Shown here: in pieces, positions 19,099-28,864 of the stretch
How positions within the stretch are numbered: the stretch's first letter is position 1
Layout of the letters: every line of letters begins with the position of its first letter
Source of the DNA: Caenimonas koreensis DSM 17982
GTDB taxonomy: Bacteria > Pseudomonadota > Gammaproteobacteria > Burkholderiales > Burkholderiaceae_C
DNA: 64,000 nt
Direction: 5' to 3'
Assembly: GCF_009646335.1 (NCBI RefSeq)
Contig: NZ_WJBU01000002.1
Location: 186,001-250,000 of the forward strand
The notes under the pieces: model-generated
The model's database searches: none
What the model saw: only the letters and a program-made list of their open reading frames with translations
What the model was told of the DNA's origin: nothing
Translations under genes and position numbers: made by a program

Positions 19099-19773
19099 AT
19101 GTCGATGCTGTCCAATCTGGAACTGATTCGCAGGGTGCCGCTGTTTGCCCTGCTCACGGCTTCCCAGGCGGAGTCGGTCGCGGATGCGGTGAGCAAGCGC
19201 CGTTTCAAGCGCGGCGAAATCATCGTCGAGCAGGGCGAGAAGTCCAACACGCTTTTCATCATTTTGACGGGGCGCGTGCGAGTCGTCACAGCCGACAAAC
19301 GTGGCCGTGAAGTCATTCTCGCCACGCTGCAGCCGGGTGACTACATCGGCGAGATGAGCCTGATCGACAACGAGGCCCATTCGGCCACTGTGCGCGCAGA
19401 AGTACAAACCGACATGCTGGCCCTGGGCCGCACCGAGTTCGCACGCTGCCTGCCCGAAAACAGCTCGATGGCCTACGCCATCATGAAGGGCCTGGTGCAG
19501 CGCCTGCGCCAGGCTGACCGCAAGATCGAATCTCTGGCCTTGATGGACGTCTACGGCCGTGTGGCGCGCGCCCTGCTTGAGTTCGCCACGCCCGACCGCG
19601 AGGGGCTGATGACCATCCGCGAACGAATTTCCCGCCAGGACATCGCCAAGATGGTTGGCGCCTCGCGTGAAATGGTGAGCCGGGTGATGAAAGACCTGGA
19701 AGACCGCGGCTTCATCGAGACACGCGACGACGGCTCGATGTGGATCAAGGACAGGCTTTCCACGCTCGGTTAA
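19099..19773 (+). CDS. Crp/Fnr-family transcriptional regulator
   Basis: This 224-residue protein has an N-terminal cyclic-nucleotide-binding fold (residues about 15-120, with GDYIGEMSLIDNEAHSATVRA) and a C-terminal winged helix with SRQDIAKMVGASREMVSRVMKDL. The recognition helix SREMVSRV is close to that of E. coli CRP. The Arg that grips the cAMP phosphate in CRP is His here, and no N-terminal cysteine cluster exists, so it is neither a classical cAMP receptor nor an O2-sensing FNR. The ligand is unclear. It precedes ftsK by 42 bases. Confidence 0.92.
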   Translation: MSMLSNLELIRRVPLFALLTASQAESVADAVSKRRFKRGEIIVEQGEKSNTLFIILTGRVRVVTADKRGREVILATLQPGDYIGEMSLIDNEAHSATVRAEVQTDMLALGRTEFARCLPENSSMAYAIMKGLVQRLRQADRKIESLALMDVYGRVARALLEFATPDREGLMTIRERISRQDIAKMVGASREMVSRVMKDLEDRGFIETRDDGSMWIKDRLSTLG

Positions 19774-19815
19774 CAGCTCGTGCAGGCACGCTGAGTTAAG
19801 CTCGGCGCTCGCCTC

Positions 19816-22137
19816 ATGACGTATTCGCTCGACACCCTGACTACCTCCGGCGGGGCTCCCACAGCGCCGCGCACCGGCCTGGCCCGCTTCGCCCACGAAA
19901 CTGCCATCGTCGCTGGTTTCGTGGCCATCCTGTTCTGGCTGCTGGCCTTGCTGAGTTACTCGGCACAAGACCCGGCCTTCTCTACGTCTGGCACTGGCGC
20001 GCCCATCGCGAACTGGGGTGGCCGGCTCGGCGCACTGCTGGCGGATGCCAGCTATTTCCTCTTCGGCTTCTCCGCGTGGTGGGCATTCGCCGCTGCGGTT
20101 CGCGCGTGGCTCACGGCGCTCGCGCAATGGATGCGCGGCGAAGGACGCCCTGATGCGCAAGGCCATTTCTCGCGCACACGCACCGCGTTCTGGCTCGGCC
20201 TGGCGGTGCTGCTGTGCGCCAGCACGGCGCTCGAATGGACGCGGCTCTATCGCTTCGAAGGCAAGCTGCCTGACCATGCGGGCGGTGCGCTGGGTTTCAT
20301 CACCGGCCCGCTCGGGATGAAATGGCTCGGCTTCACTGGCTCGGGGCTGGTGTTCGTTGCGCTGGTGGTTGTGGGTGCGGCAGTGGTCTTCCGCTTTTCG
20401 TGGAGCCAGGTGGCAGAGCGGCTGGGCGCTCAGCTCTATGGCCTGGTCGAGGCGCGCCGCGAGAAGCGCGAGATCGCCGAAGACGTCGCGCTCGGCCAGC
20501 AGGCCGCGCGCCTGCGCGAGGAAGTGCTGCACGAAGAGCGCGTTGAAATCGAGGAGCACCACCCTGTGCCGGTGCTGATCGAGCCCATCATGGTCGATGT
20601 GCCCAAGAGCGAGCGCGTGGCCAAGGAAAGGCAGAAGCCGCTCTTCATGGAGCTGCCTGATTCGAAATTGCCCCAGGTCGACCTGCTTGATGGGCCGACC
20701 GGCCGGCAGGAAACCGTGTCGCACGAGACACTGGAGATGACCAGCCGCCTCATCGAGAAAAAGCTGAAGGACTTTGGCGTCGAAGTGCGCGTGGTGCTGG
20801 CCCAACCCGGCCCGGTGATCACCCGCTATGAAATCGAGCCTGCCACTGGCGTGAAGGGCTCGCAGATCGTCAACCTCGCCAAAGACCTTGCTCGCTCGCT
20901 CAGCCTCGTGTCGATCCGCGTGATCGAGACGATTCCGGGCAAGAACTACATGGCGCTGGAGTTGCCCAATGCCAAGCGCCAGTCGATCCGGCTGTCGGAG
21001 ATTCTCGGCTCGCAGGTCTATAACGAAGCGAAGTCGATGCTGACGATGGGCCTGGGCAAGGACATCATCGGCAACCCTGTCGTCGCAGACCTTGCCAAGA
21101 TGCCGCACGTGCTGGTTGCAGGAACGACAGGTTCGGGTAAATCGGTGGGCATCAACTCAATGATCCTGTCGCTGCTGTACAAGGCAGAAGCGCGCGATGT
21201 ACGCCTGCTCATGATCGACCCGAAGATGCTCGAGCTGTCGGTGTATGAAGGCATCCCGCACTTGCTCGCACCGGTTGTCACCGACATGCGGCAGGCCGCC
21301 CACGGCCTGAACTGGTGTGTGGGTGAAATGGAGCGGCGCTACAAGCTGATGAGCAAGCTGGGTGTGCGCAACCTCGCCGGCTACAACGTCAAGATCGACG
21401 AGGCGAAGGCCAAAGAGCAATTCATCTACAACCCTTTCAGCCTTACGCCGGACAGCCCCGAGCCACTCGAGCGCCTGCCGCATATCGTGGTGATCATCGA
21501 CGAGCTCGCCGACTTGATGATGGTCGTCGGCAAGAAAATCGAAGAGCTGATCGCGCGCCTGGCGCAAAAGGCGCGTGCGGCCGGCATCCACCTGATTCTT
21601 GCAACGCAGCGCCCCAGCGTGGACGTGATCACGGGCCTGATCAAGGCAAACATCCCGACTCGCATCTCTTTCCAGGTCTCCAGCAAGATCGACAGCCGCA
21701 CCATCCTCGACCAGATGGGCGCCGAGGCATTGCTGGGCATGGGCGACATGCTTTACATGCCCAGCGGCACGGGCTTTCCGATCCGCGTGCACGGCGCCTT
21801 CGTGAGCGACGAGGAAGTGCACCGCGTCGTGGCCTACCTGAAGGAGCAGGGCGGCGAGCCGAACTACATCGAGGGCGTTCTTGAGGGCGGCACTGTCGAT
21901 GAAGACGGCGATCTCAACGGCGAGGGTGGCGGTAGCGGCGAGAAGGATCCGATGTACGACCAGGCCGTCGAGGTCGTCCTGAAGAACCGCAAGGCGAGTA
22001 TCTCGCTCGTGCAGCGGCACTTGAAGATCGGCTACAACCGCGCCGCGCGTCTCGTGGAAGAGATGGAAAAGGCGGGGCTTGTCAGTGCCATGAGCGGCTC
22101 GGGCCAGCGCGAGATTCTGGTGCCCAATCGCGAGTGA
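19816..22137 (+). CDS. ftsK: DNA translocase FtsK
   Basis: This 773-residue septal DNA pump clears chromosome termini at division. Four N-terminal membrane helices (first block [21 protein letters not shown]) are followed by a short linker. The motor domain carries Walker A GTTGSGKS near residue 436 and Walker [15 protein letters not shown] near 560. The C-terminal gamma winged helix (residues about 710-770, [19 protein letters not shown]) reads KOPS-type sites. The linker is much shorter than in E. coli, usual for betaproteobacteria. It is followed by lolA and rarA in the same direction, a conserved order. Confidence 0.97.
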   Translation: MTYSLDTLTTSGGAPTAPRTGLARFAHETAIVAGFVAILFWLLALLSYSAQDPAFSTSGTGAPIANWGGRLGALLADASYFLFGFSAWWAFAAAVRAWLTALAQWMRGEGRPDAQGHFSRTRTAFWLGLAVLLCASTALEWTRLYRFEGKLPDHAGGALGFITGPLGMKWLGFTGSGLVFVALVVVGAAVVFRFSWSQVAERLGAQLYGLVEARREKREIAEDVALGQQAARLREEVLHEERVEIEEHHPVPVLIEPIMVDVPKSERVAKERQKPLFMELPDSKLPQVDLLDGPTGRQETVSHETLEMTSRLIEKKLKDFGVEVRVVLAQPGPVITRYEIEPATGVKGSQIVNLAKDLARSLSLVSIRVIETIPGKNYMALELPNAKRQSIRLSEILGSQVYNEAKSMLTMGLGKDIIGNPVVADLAKMPHVLVAGTTGSGKSVGINSMILSLLYKAEARDVRLLMIDPKMLELSVYEGIPHLLAPVVTDMRQAAHGLNWCVGEMERRYKLMSKLGVRNLAGYNVKIDEAKAKEQFIYNPFSLTPDSPEPLERLPHIVVIIDELADLMMVVGKKIEELIARLAQKARAAGIHLILATQRPSVDVITGLIKANIPTRISFQVSSKIDSRTILDQMGAEALLGMGDMLYMPSGTGFPIRVHGAFVSDEEVHRVVAYLKEQGGEPNYIEGVLEGGTVDEDGDLNGEGGGSGEKDPMYDQAVEVVLKNRKASISLVQRHLKIGYNRAARLVEEMEKAGLVSAMSGSGQREILVPNRE

Positions 22138-22214
22138 ACATCCTGTAACGAAGTCAACCTGACGCGGACAAGGCCTACACGGGGCCTGCATCGTCGCGCG
22201 CGACAATTGCTGCC

Positions 22215-22847
22215 ATGAAAAGAATCGTTGCCACCCTTTCGCTCATCGCGTGCATGTGCGGCGCGCACGCTGGCGGCGTTGAGTCGCTGGAGAACTTCAT
22301 GAAGACGGCCAAGTCCGGCCGCGCCGACTTCACGCAGGTAGTCACCGCGCCCGCGCGTGAGGGGCAGGTGAGCAAGAGCAAAACATCTTCCGGCACCTTT
22401 GAATTTGCGCGGCCCAACCGCTTTCGTTTCAACTACAAGCGGCCCTTCGAGCAGACGATCGTGGCTGACGGCCAGACGCTGTGGCTCTATGACGCCGATC
22501 TTCGACAGGTGACCAAGCGTGCGCAGGCGCAAGTGCTCGCGCAAACACCCGCTGCCATCATTGCCGCAGCCCCCGATCTCGCCACCTTGCGCAAGGATTT
22601 CAACGTCGAAGCAGCCGGCGAGAAGGACGGCATCGACTGGGTGCAGGCCACGCCTAAAACCAAGGAAGGCCAGGTGCACAGCATCAAGGTCGGCTTTCGC
22701 GGCAATGAGCTGGCCGTGCTCGATATCCTCGACGGATTCGGCCAGCGCTCGGTGATGACGTTCAGCAAGATGGACACAAACGCCAAAGTCGGCACCGAAG
22801 TGTTCGACTTCAAGCCGCCGCAAAACGCGGACGTGATCAAGCAGTAA
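22215..22847 (+). CDS. lolA: Outer-membrane lipoprotein carrier protein LolA
   Basis: This 210-residue periplasmic chaperone ferries lipoproteins from LolCDE to LolB. It has a signal peptide, MKRIVATLSLIACMCGAHAG, with cleavage probably after AHA. The mature part has the LolA signatures GTFEFARPNRFRFNYKRP and QTLWLYDADLRQVT. It lies 77 bases after ftsK and 77 before rarA, all on the plus strand. Confidence 0.96.
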   Translation: MKRIVATLSLIACMCGAHAGGVESLENFMKTAKSGRADFTQVVTAPAREGQVSKSKTSSGTFEFARPNRFRFNYKRPFEQTIVADGQTLWLYDADLRQVTKRAQAQVLAQTPAAIIAAAPDLATLRKDFNVEAAGEKDGIDWVQATPKTKEGQVHSIKVGFRGNELAVLDILDGFGQRSVMTFSKMDTNAKVGTEVFDFKPPQNADVIKQ

Positions 22848-22924
22848 GGCTAGCCCGGCTCAAAGCTGGCCACCTGATCGTTGATGGCGGTAGCGCTCAG
22901 CGCGGGCACTTTACACTGTCCGCC

Positions 22925-24247
22925 GTGGCTGCCAAGAACGTATCTCCCGCTCATCAACCGCTGGCTGAACGTCTGCGTCCCAAGACCCTCGCGCAAGTGA
23001 TCGGCCAGCAGCACCTGCTGGGTGAAGGCATGCCATTGCGCATCGCATTTGAGTCCGGCCAGCCGCACAGCTGCATCCTGTGGGGACCTCCCGGCACCGG
23101 CAAGACGACGATTGCGCGGTTGATGGCCGATGCGTTCGACGCGCAGTTCATCACCATCAGCGCGGTGCTCGGTGGCGTGAAGGACATCCGAGAAGCAGTG
23201 GAGCAAGCGCAGATGGCGCAAGGCACTGCGCTCGAGCAGGCGACAGGTGCCGGCGGCCGGCGCACCATCGTGTTTGTCGATGAAGTGCATCGCTTCAACA
23301 AGAGCCAGCAGGACGCGTTTTTGCCGCATGTGGAGTCTGGCCTGTTCACGTTCATCGGCGCGACCACCGAGAACCCGTCGTTCGAAGTCAATTCCGCTTT
23401 GCTCTCGCGTGCTGCTGTGTACGTGCTGCAGTCCCTTGGCGAAGAAGACCTGCGGCAGATCGTGCAGCGCGCACAGTCGATCAATGCCGTGCCCGCTATC
23501 GAGAAGACCGCTGAGGACAGGTTGCTGGCCTATGCAGACGGCGATGCCCGCCGCATGCTGAACACGCTCGAGACGCTGGCAGTCGCCGCCACCACCGAGG
23601 GGCTCGACCACATCACCGACGCCTGGCTGCTTCGCGTGTTGGGCGAGCGCATGCGCCGCTACGACAAGGGCGGCGAGCAGTTCTACGACACGATCAGCGC
23701 GCTGCACAAGTCCGTGCGCGGCTCTGACCCCGACGCATCGCTTTACTGGTTCATGCGCATGCTCGATGGCGGCGCGGACCCTCGCTACATGGCGCGGCGC
23801 CTGATTCGCGTGGCCGCTGAAGACATCGGCCTGGCGGACCCGCGCGCGCTGCGGCTGGCGCTGGACGCGGCCGATGTGTACGAACGCCTGGGCTCGCCCG
23901 AGGGCGAACTGGCACTGGCGCAGTGCGTGATTTATCTTGCGATGGCGCCCAAGTCAAACGCTGTGTATGTGGCGTTCAACGAAGCGAAGGCACTGATCGC
24001 AAAAGAGGGAACACGCCCCGTTCCCTTGCACTTGCGCAATGCACCGACCAAGCTGATGAAAGACCTCGACTACGGCAAGGACTACCGGTATGCGCACGAC
24101 GAGGCAGGCGGGTTTGCTGCTGGCGAGAGCTACTTTCCGCAAGGCATGGAGCCACTTGCGCTTTATCGCCCGGTGGAACGCGGCCTCGAGATAAAAATTG
24201 GCGAGCGACTGCGCCAGCTGCGAGAGCTGAACCTGAGGCAAAAGTGA
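22925..24247 (+). CDS. rarA: Replication-associated recombination protein A (RarA/MgsA AAA+ ATPase)
   Basis: This 440-residue AAA+ ATPase acts at stalled replication forks. Walker A is GPPGTGKTT near residue 55 and Walker B is IVFVDEVHRFNKSQQDAFLP near 115. The sensor block ATTENPSFEVN and the C-terminal tetramerisation part (QGMEPLALYRPVERGLE) follow. It starts with GTG at 22925, since VAAKNVSPAHQPLAERLRPK gives the normal N-terminus and no ATG is close. A Rho-independent terminator lies 64 bases after the stop. Confidence 0.96.
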   Translation: MAAKNVSPAHQPLAERLRPKTLAQVIGQQHLLGEGMPLRIAFESGQPHSCILWGPPGTGKTTIARLMADAFDAQFITISAVLGGVKDIREAVEQAQMAQGTALEQATGAGGRRTIVFVDEVHRFNKSQQDAFLPHVESGLFTFIGATTENPSFEVNSALLSRAAVYVLQSLGEEDLRQIVQRAQSINAVPAIEKTAEDRLLAYADGDARRMLNTLETLAVAATTEGLDHITDAWLLRVLGERMRRYDKGGEQFYDTISALHKSVRGSDPDASLYWFMRMLDGGADPRYMARRLIRVAAEDIGLADPRALRLALDAADVYERLGSPEGELALAQCVIYLAMAPKSNAVYVAFNEAKALIAKEGTRPVPLHLRNAPTKLMKDLDYGKDYRYAHDEAGGFAAGESYFPQGMEPLALYRPVERGLEIKIGERLRQLRELNLRQK

Positions 24248-24274
24248 CGAGGGTAAACCCCGCAGCTCATACGA

Positions 24275-24302
24275 TTGGTCAGGCAATGTGCTTGGCTACA
24301 AT
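24275..24302 (+). promoter_or_regulatory. Candidate promoter for the livHMGF operon
   Basis: TTGGTC (24275-24280) and TACAAT (24297-24302) are separated by 16 bases. Initiation would fall near 24309, just before the terminator hairpin at 24312-24344. The livH message would then carry that hairpin at its 5' end, unless the true promoter lies downstream of it. Confidence 0.45.
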
Positions 24303-24311
24303 CGCGACGAC

Positions 24312-24344
24312 AAACCCGCCCATGCTTGTCTTGGCGGGTTTTTT
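24312..24344 (+). terminator. Rho-independent terminator after rarA
   Basis: AAACCCGCC (24312-24320) pairs with GGCGGGTTT (24333-24341), with a 12-base loop and a T run to 24344. It ends the ftsK-lolA-rarA transcript about 65 bases past the rarA stop. Confidence 0.85.
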
Positions 24345-24436
24345 GCTAGTAGTTTGGCCAGTAGCGACGATGGCGCAAAACGCCTGCTTACTCTCAGAAG
24401 AACGGCGCAAAGCCCGGACAAGAAACGGAGAACCCT

Positions 24437-25366
24437 ATGGAAATCCTGCTGCAGCAGATCATCAACGGTCTGGTTCTCGGCAGCATGTATGCCTTGGTGG
24501 CCCTTGGCTACACCATGGTGTACGGCATCATCAACCTGATCAACTTTGCACACGGTGAAGTACTGATGGTGGGCGCGCTCACCAGCTGGGCGCTGATCGG
24601 CACCGTGCAGGAGGCCATGCCCTGGCTGCCTGGCTGGGGCGTGCTGATCATCGTGCTGGTGATCTCGTGCTTCGTCGCCGCGACGTTGAATTTCATCATC
24701 GAGAAAGTCGCTTACCGGCCCTTGCGCAACAGCCCCAAACTGGCGCCACTGATCACCGCGATCGGCATGTCGATCCTGCTGCAGACGCTGGCGATGATCA
24801 TCTTCAAGCCGAACTACAAGCCGTACCCCACGCTGCTGCCCTCAGCGCCTATCGCGATCGGCGGTGCGGTGATCACACCGACGCAGATCATGATCCTGGG
24901 CCTGACGGCTGTATCACTCGCCGTGCTGATGTATCTGGTGAACTACACCAAGCTGGGCCGGGCCATGCGTGCCACTGCCGAGAATCCGCGCGTGGCTGCT
25001 TTGATGGGTGTGAAGCCTGACATGGTGATCTCTGCCACCTTCATCATCGGCGCCATCCTCGCGACGATTGCTGGCGTGATGTACGCATCGAACTACGGCA
25101 CCGTGCAGCACACGATGGGCTTCCTGCCTGGCCTGAAGGCGTTCACAGCAGCCGTGTTCGGCGGCATCGGCAACCTGGCGGGCGCTGTCGTAGGCGGCAT
25201 CCTGCTGGGCCTGATCGAGTCGATCGGCTCGGGCTACATCGGCACGCTCACAGGTGGCGTGCTGGGCAGCCACTACTCCGACATCTTCGCGTTCATCGTG
25301 CTGATCATCATGCTCACGCTGCGGCCATCGGGCCTGCTCGGCGAACGCGTCGCGGACCGGGCCTAG
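24437..25366 (+). CDS. livH: Branched-chain amino acid ABC transporter permease LivH
   Basis: This 309-residue polytopic permease starts MEILLQQIINGLVLGSMYALVALGYTMVYG, the LivH signature (GSMYALVALGYTMVYG, followed by NLINFAHGE near residue 35). Eight hydrophobic helices are visible. ACGGAG precedes the ATG. It forms the membrane channel with LivM, driven by LivG and LivF. It is the first gene of a tight four-gene operon with no binding-protein gene in it; the livK partner must be encoded elsewhere. Confidence 0.95.
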   Translation: MEILLQQIINGLVLGSMYALVALGYTMVYGIINLINFAHGEVLMVGALTSWALIGTVQEAMPWLPGWGVLIIVLVISCFVAATLNFIIEKVAYRPLRNSPKLAPLITAIGMSILLQTLAMIIFKPNYKPYPTLLPSAPIAIGGAVITPTQIMILGLTAVSLAVLMYLVNYTKLGRAMRATAENPRVAALMGVKPDMVISATFIIGAILATIAGVMYASNYGTVQHTMGFLPGLKAFTAAVFGGIGNLAGAVVGGILLGLIESIGSGYIGTLTGGVLGSHYSDIFAFIVLIIMLTLRPSGLLGERVADRA

Positions 25367-25375
25367 GGGAAGACC

Positions 25376-26536
25376 ATGTTCATCAAGAACAACAAGACAC
25401 TCAACTTCGTGATCTCGGCAGCCATCCTGCTGCTGCTGCCCGTGCTGCTGCAGTACATGGGCAACTTCTGGGTGCGCATCGCCGACATGGCGCTGCTCTA
25501 TGTGCTGCTCGCACTGGGCCTGAACATCGTTGTGGGCTATGCGGGCCTGCTCGACCTGGGCTTTGTCGCTTTCTTTGCGCTCGGCGCCTACATGTACGGC
25601 CTGCTCGCTTCACCGCACCTGACCGAGAGTTTCGCGTGGATGGCGATGATGTTCCCGGACGGTCTGCACATCCCGATCTATGCCGTGATCCCGATCGCCG
25701 CCTTGCTGGCGGGCACGTTCGGCATCCTGCTCGGCGCGCCGACGCTCAAGCTGCGCGGCGACTACCTGGCCATCGTCACGCTGGGCTTTGGCGAAATCAT
25801 CCGCGTGTTCCTGAACAACCTGGACCACCCGATCAATATCACCAACGGGCCCAAGGGGCTGAACCAGATCGACCCGATCACGTTCTTCGGCCTGAACATG
25901 GGCAAGCCGCAGATGGTGATGGGTGTGGAGATTTCTTCCGTCACCTTCTACTACTACATGTTCCTGGCGCTGGTGGTGGTGAGCGTGATCATCTGTCACC
26001 GCCTGGAGTTCTCGCGCATCGGCCGCGCATGGATGGCCATTCGTGAAGACGAGATCGCGGCCAAGGCCATGGGCATCAACACACGCAACATGAAGCTGCT
26101 TGCGTTCGGCATGGGCGCGACGTTCGGTGGCGTGTCGGGTTCGATGTTTGCCGCGTTCCAGCAGTTCGTGTCACCTGAGTCGTTCAGCCTGATGGAGTCG
26201 GTGATGATCGTCGCGATGGTCGTGCTCGGCGGCATCGGCCATTTGCCCGGCGTGATTCTTGGCGCGGTGCTCTTGTCCGCCTTGCCGGAAGTACTGCGCT
26301 GGGTGTCGGGCGTGTTCGACCTTCAACTGCTCACCGGTGGGCGCCTCGATGCATCGATCCTGCGCCAGCTGTTGATTGCCCTGGCCATGATCATCGTCAT
26401 GCTGTGGCGCCCGCGCGGCCTGTGGCCAACGCCCGAGCACGGCAAGTCGCTCCAGGCCACGATGGACGCAGAAAAAGCGGCCGACAAAGCTGCGGCCAAA
26501 GCAGACGCGAAAGCCGCAGCCGCGGCAGCGAAATAG
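25376..26536 (+). CDS. livM: Branched-chain amino acid ABC transporter permease LivM
   Basis: This 386-residue permease has the LivM blocks LLYVLLALGLNIVVGYAGLLDLG near residues 38-60 (quoted in part: LALGLNIVVGYAGLLDLG) and GRAWMAIREDEIAAKAMGIN near 220. About ten membrane helices end near residue 350. After that comes a low-complexity Ala/Lys/Asp tail (EKAADKAAAKADAKAAAAAAK) that is not part of the transport fold and probably lies in the cytoplasm. It follows livH by 9 bases. Confidence 0.95.
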   Translation: MFIKNNKTLNFVISAAILLLLPVLLQYMGNFWVRIADMALLYVLLALGLNIVVGYAGLLDLGFVAFFALGAYMYGLLASPHLTESFAWMAMMFPDGLHIPIYAVIPIAALLAGTFGILLGAPTLKLRGDYLAIVTLGFGEIIRVFLNNLDHPINITNGPKGLNQIDPITFFGLNMGKPQMVMGVEISSVTFYYYMFLALVVVSVIICHRLEFSRIGRAWMAIREDEIAAKAMGINTRNMKLLAFGMGATFGGVSGSMFAAFQQFVSPESFSLMESVMIVAMVVLGGIGHLPGVILGAVLLSALPEVLRWVSGVFDLQLLTGGRLDASILRQLLIALAMIIVMLWRPRGLWPTPEHGKSLQATMDAEKAADKAAAKADAKAAAAAAK

Positions 26537-26548
26537 GGAGAACAGCAC

Positions 26549-27361
26549 ATGACAGACACTGTTCTTCGCGTAGCGGGCATTTCCAAGCGCTTCGGCGGGC
26601 TGCAGGCCCTGTCGGACGTCGGCATCACCATCGAGCGTGGCCAGGTGTACGGCCTGATCGGCCCCAACGGTGCCGGCAAGACAACGTTCTTCAACGTCAT
26701 CACGGGCCTGTACACGCCCGACAGCGGCACCTTCGAGCTAGCGGGCAAGCCCTATGTGCCCACGGCCGTGCATGAGGTGGCCAAGGCAGGCATTGCACGC
26801 ACGTTCCAGAACATCCGGCTGTTTGCCGAGATGACCGCGCTGGAAAACGTGATGGTCGGCCGCCACATCCGAACCGGCTCCGGTTTGCTTGGCGCGATCT
26901 TTCGCACACCCGGCTTCAAGAACGAGGAAGCTTCGATTGAGAAGCGCTCGCGTGAACTGCTGGAATACGTCGGCATTTCCAAATACGCCGACTACAAGGC
27001 GCGCACCTTGTCCTATGGTGACCAGCGCCGGCTTGAAATTGCTCGTGCACTCGCGACCGATCCGCAGCTCATTGCGCTCGACGAGCCGGCTGCCGGCATG
27101 AACGCGACCGAGAAGGTGTTGCTGCGTGAGCTGATCGACCAGATCCGCAAGGACAACCGCACCATCCTGCTCATCGAGCACGACGTGAAGCTGGTGATGG
27201 GCCTGTGCGACCGCGTCACTGTGCTCGACTACGGCAAGCAGATCGCTGAAGGCACGCCTGCCGATGTGCAGAAGAACGAAAAGGTGATCGAGGCTTACCT
27301 CGGTCAGAACCATGAGGCCACAGGCAACACCGCAACGGCCACGAGTGGAGAAGAACAATGA
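26549..27361 (+). CDS. livG: Branched-chain amino acid ABC transporter ATP-binding protein LivG
   Basis: This 270-residue ATPase has Walker A GPNGAGKTTFFNVITG near residue 38, an ABC signature reading TLSYGDQRRLEIARAL and Walker B LIALDEPAAGMN. The C-terminal extension EKVIEAYLG is typical of LivG. GGGAG lies before the ATG. Its stop overlaps the livF start by four bases (ATGA), so translation is coupled and equal stoichiometry is likely. Confidence 0.96.
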   Translation: MTDTVLRVAGISKRFGGLQALSDVGITIERGQVYGLIGPNGAGKTTFFNVITGLYTPDSGTFELAGKPYVPTAVHEVAKAGIARTFQNIRLFAEMTALENVMVGRHIRTGSGLLGAIFRTPGFKNEEASIEKRSRELLEYVGISKYADYKARTLSYGDQRRLEIARALATDPQLIALDEPAAGMNATEKVLLRELIDQIRKDNRTILLIEHDVKLVMGLCDRVTVLDYGKQIAEGTPADVQKNEKVIEAYLGQNHEATGNTATATSGEEQ

Positions 27362-28074
27362 GCGCCACGCTGCTGAAAGTCACCGGCCTGAAGGTTGCCT
27401 ATGGCGGTATCCAGGCTGTGAAGGGCGTCGATTTCGAGGTGCGTGAGGGCGAGCTCGTCACATTGATCGGCTCCAACGGCGCCGGCAAAACCACGACGAT
27501 GAAGGCCATCACCGGCACGCTGCCGCTCAGCGGTGGCGACATCGAATACCTTGGCCAGAGCATCCGGGGCAAGGGCGCCTGGGACCTGGTTCGCCAGGGC
27601 CTTGCGATGGTGCCGGAAGGCCGTGGCGTGTTCACGCGCATGACCATCACCGAGAACCTGCAGATGGGCGCCTACATCCGCACCGACAAGCCCGAGATTG
27701 CTGCCGACATCGACAAGATCTTCGGCATCTTCCCGCGCCTGAAAGAGCGCAAAGACCAGCTCGCAGGCACGATGTCCGGCGGCGAGCAGCAGATGCTGGC
27801 CATGGGCCGCGCGCTGATGAGCCGCCCCAAGGTGTTGCTGCTCGATGAGCCGTCGATGGGTCTGTCGCCCATCATGGTCGACAAGATCTTCGAAGTCGTG
27901 CGCGAGGTGTACGCGCAAGGCGTGACGGTGCTGCTGGTCGAGCAGAACGCCAGCCGCGCATTGCAGATCGCCGATCGCGGCTACGTGATGGAGTCGGGCC
28001 TGATCACCATGAGTGGTGAGGCCAAGCAGATGCTGAGCGACCCGAAAGTGCGCGCTGCCTACCTGGGCGAGTGA
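27358..28074 (+). CDS. livF: Branched-chain amino acid ABC transporter ATP-binding protein LivF
   Basis: This 238-residue ATPase has Walker A GSNGAGKTTTMKAITG, the LivF-specific block GLAMVPEGRGVFTRMTITENL, ABC signature TMSGGEQQMLAMGRAL and Walker B VLLLDEPSMGLSP. It ends KVRAAYLGE like other LivF proteins. It is the last gene of the liv operon. No hairpin terminator is seen in the 10 bases before the convergent outer-membrane protein gene. Confidence 0.96.
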   Translation: MSATLLKVTGLKVAYGGIQAVKGVDFEVREGELVTLIGSNGAGKTTTMKAITGTLPLSGGDIEYLGQSIRGKGAWDLVRQGLAMVPEGRGVFTRMTITENLQMGAYIRTDKPEIAADIDKIFGIFPRLKERKDQLAGTMSGGEQQMLAMGRALMSRPKVLLLDEPSMGLSPIMVDKIFEVVREVYAQGVTVLLVEQNASRALQIADRGYVMESGLITMSGEAKQMLSDPKVRAAYLGE

Positions 28075-28084
28075 GTCGGCAACC

Positions 28085-28708
28085 TCAGTAGCGGTACTGC
28101 AGGCCGAGGTTGGTCGAGCGCACCGTGTCGCGGGCGCCGTGGAAGCGCAGGTCCTGGCTGTCGAACTCGATGCGGCCTGACAGGCGGGGCGTGAAGTCGT
28201 AGCTCACGCCCGCGCCATATGACAGGCCAAATCCCTGGTCTGCACCAAGCGGTACACCGCGAGCGCCGATCACGGATGTGTCCGACCGGCTGTACATCGT
28301 GCCGACCTTGCCGAACAGACCGAGCGACGGACCGAGACGAGTCTTGCCGATCAGGCTGAGGTTCAAACCTTGTGCACGGCCCTCGATGCCGCCCTGCACG
28401 AGCCTTGCCGAGTTGACGTACGCCACCTCTGCACCCCAGAAGCTGCCAATCATCGTGCCGGCATACAGCGTGGTCGTGCGATCCGGGTCTTCGCACAGAA
28501 GTGACGCAGTGGTGCACGCTGCTGTGTTGCGTGGCCGCCCGACGTTGATGCCAAGGTAGCTGCGACCCCATGGCGATGAAGCCGCCGTCAAAGGCTGGGC
28601 AGGCAACCCGACGGACGATTGGGTCTGGAACGTCTGCGCCGACACGGGCAAGGCCACAAGCGCAGCCGCCAGGACGCCAAGGCATACAGAAACTTGCGAC
28701 GCTTTCAT
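28085..28708 (-). CDS. Outer-membrane beta-barrel protein
   Basis: This 207-residue protein has a signal peptide MKASQVSVCLGVLAAALVALPVSAQ and a barrel with alternating hydrophobic residues (LYAGTMIGSFWGAEVAYV, GLSYGAGVSYDFTPRLSGR). It ends with aromatic LGLQYRY, the usual C-terminal signal for outer-membrane insertion. Two cysteines (CTTASLLCEDPD) may form a disulfide in an external loop. It resembles small OmpA/OmpW-type eight-strand barrels. The start at 28708 has AGGAG upstream; an earlier in-frame start would bury the signal peptide. Pore or structural role unknown. Confidence 0.82.
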   Translation of the reverse strand: MKASQVSVCLGVLAAALVALPVSAQTFQTQSSVGLPAQPLTAASSPWGRSYLGINVGRPRNTAACTTASLLCEDPDRTTTLYAGTMIGSFWGAEVAYVNSARLVQGGIEGRAQGLNLSLIGKTRLGPSLGLFGKVGTMYSRSDTSVIGARGVPLGADQGFGLSYGAGVSYDFTPRLSGRIEFDSQDLRFHGARDTVRSTNLGLQYRY

Positions 28709-28864
28709 GGCATTTACTCCTGCAGACGTTCCGGAAGAGCCACTGTACCGACCCGTAACCGGGCTGCCTGTGGGATGCACCGCACTCGCGGCGTAGGACA
28801 CTCCACAGCAGGCTATTACTTTTGCAGATGAGCCGTCAAGCCGTCGTGGCGGTAACGCCTTGTG

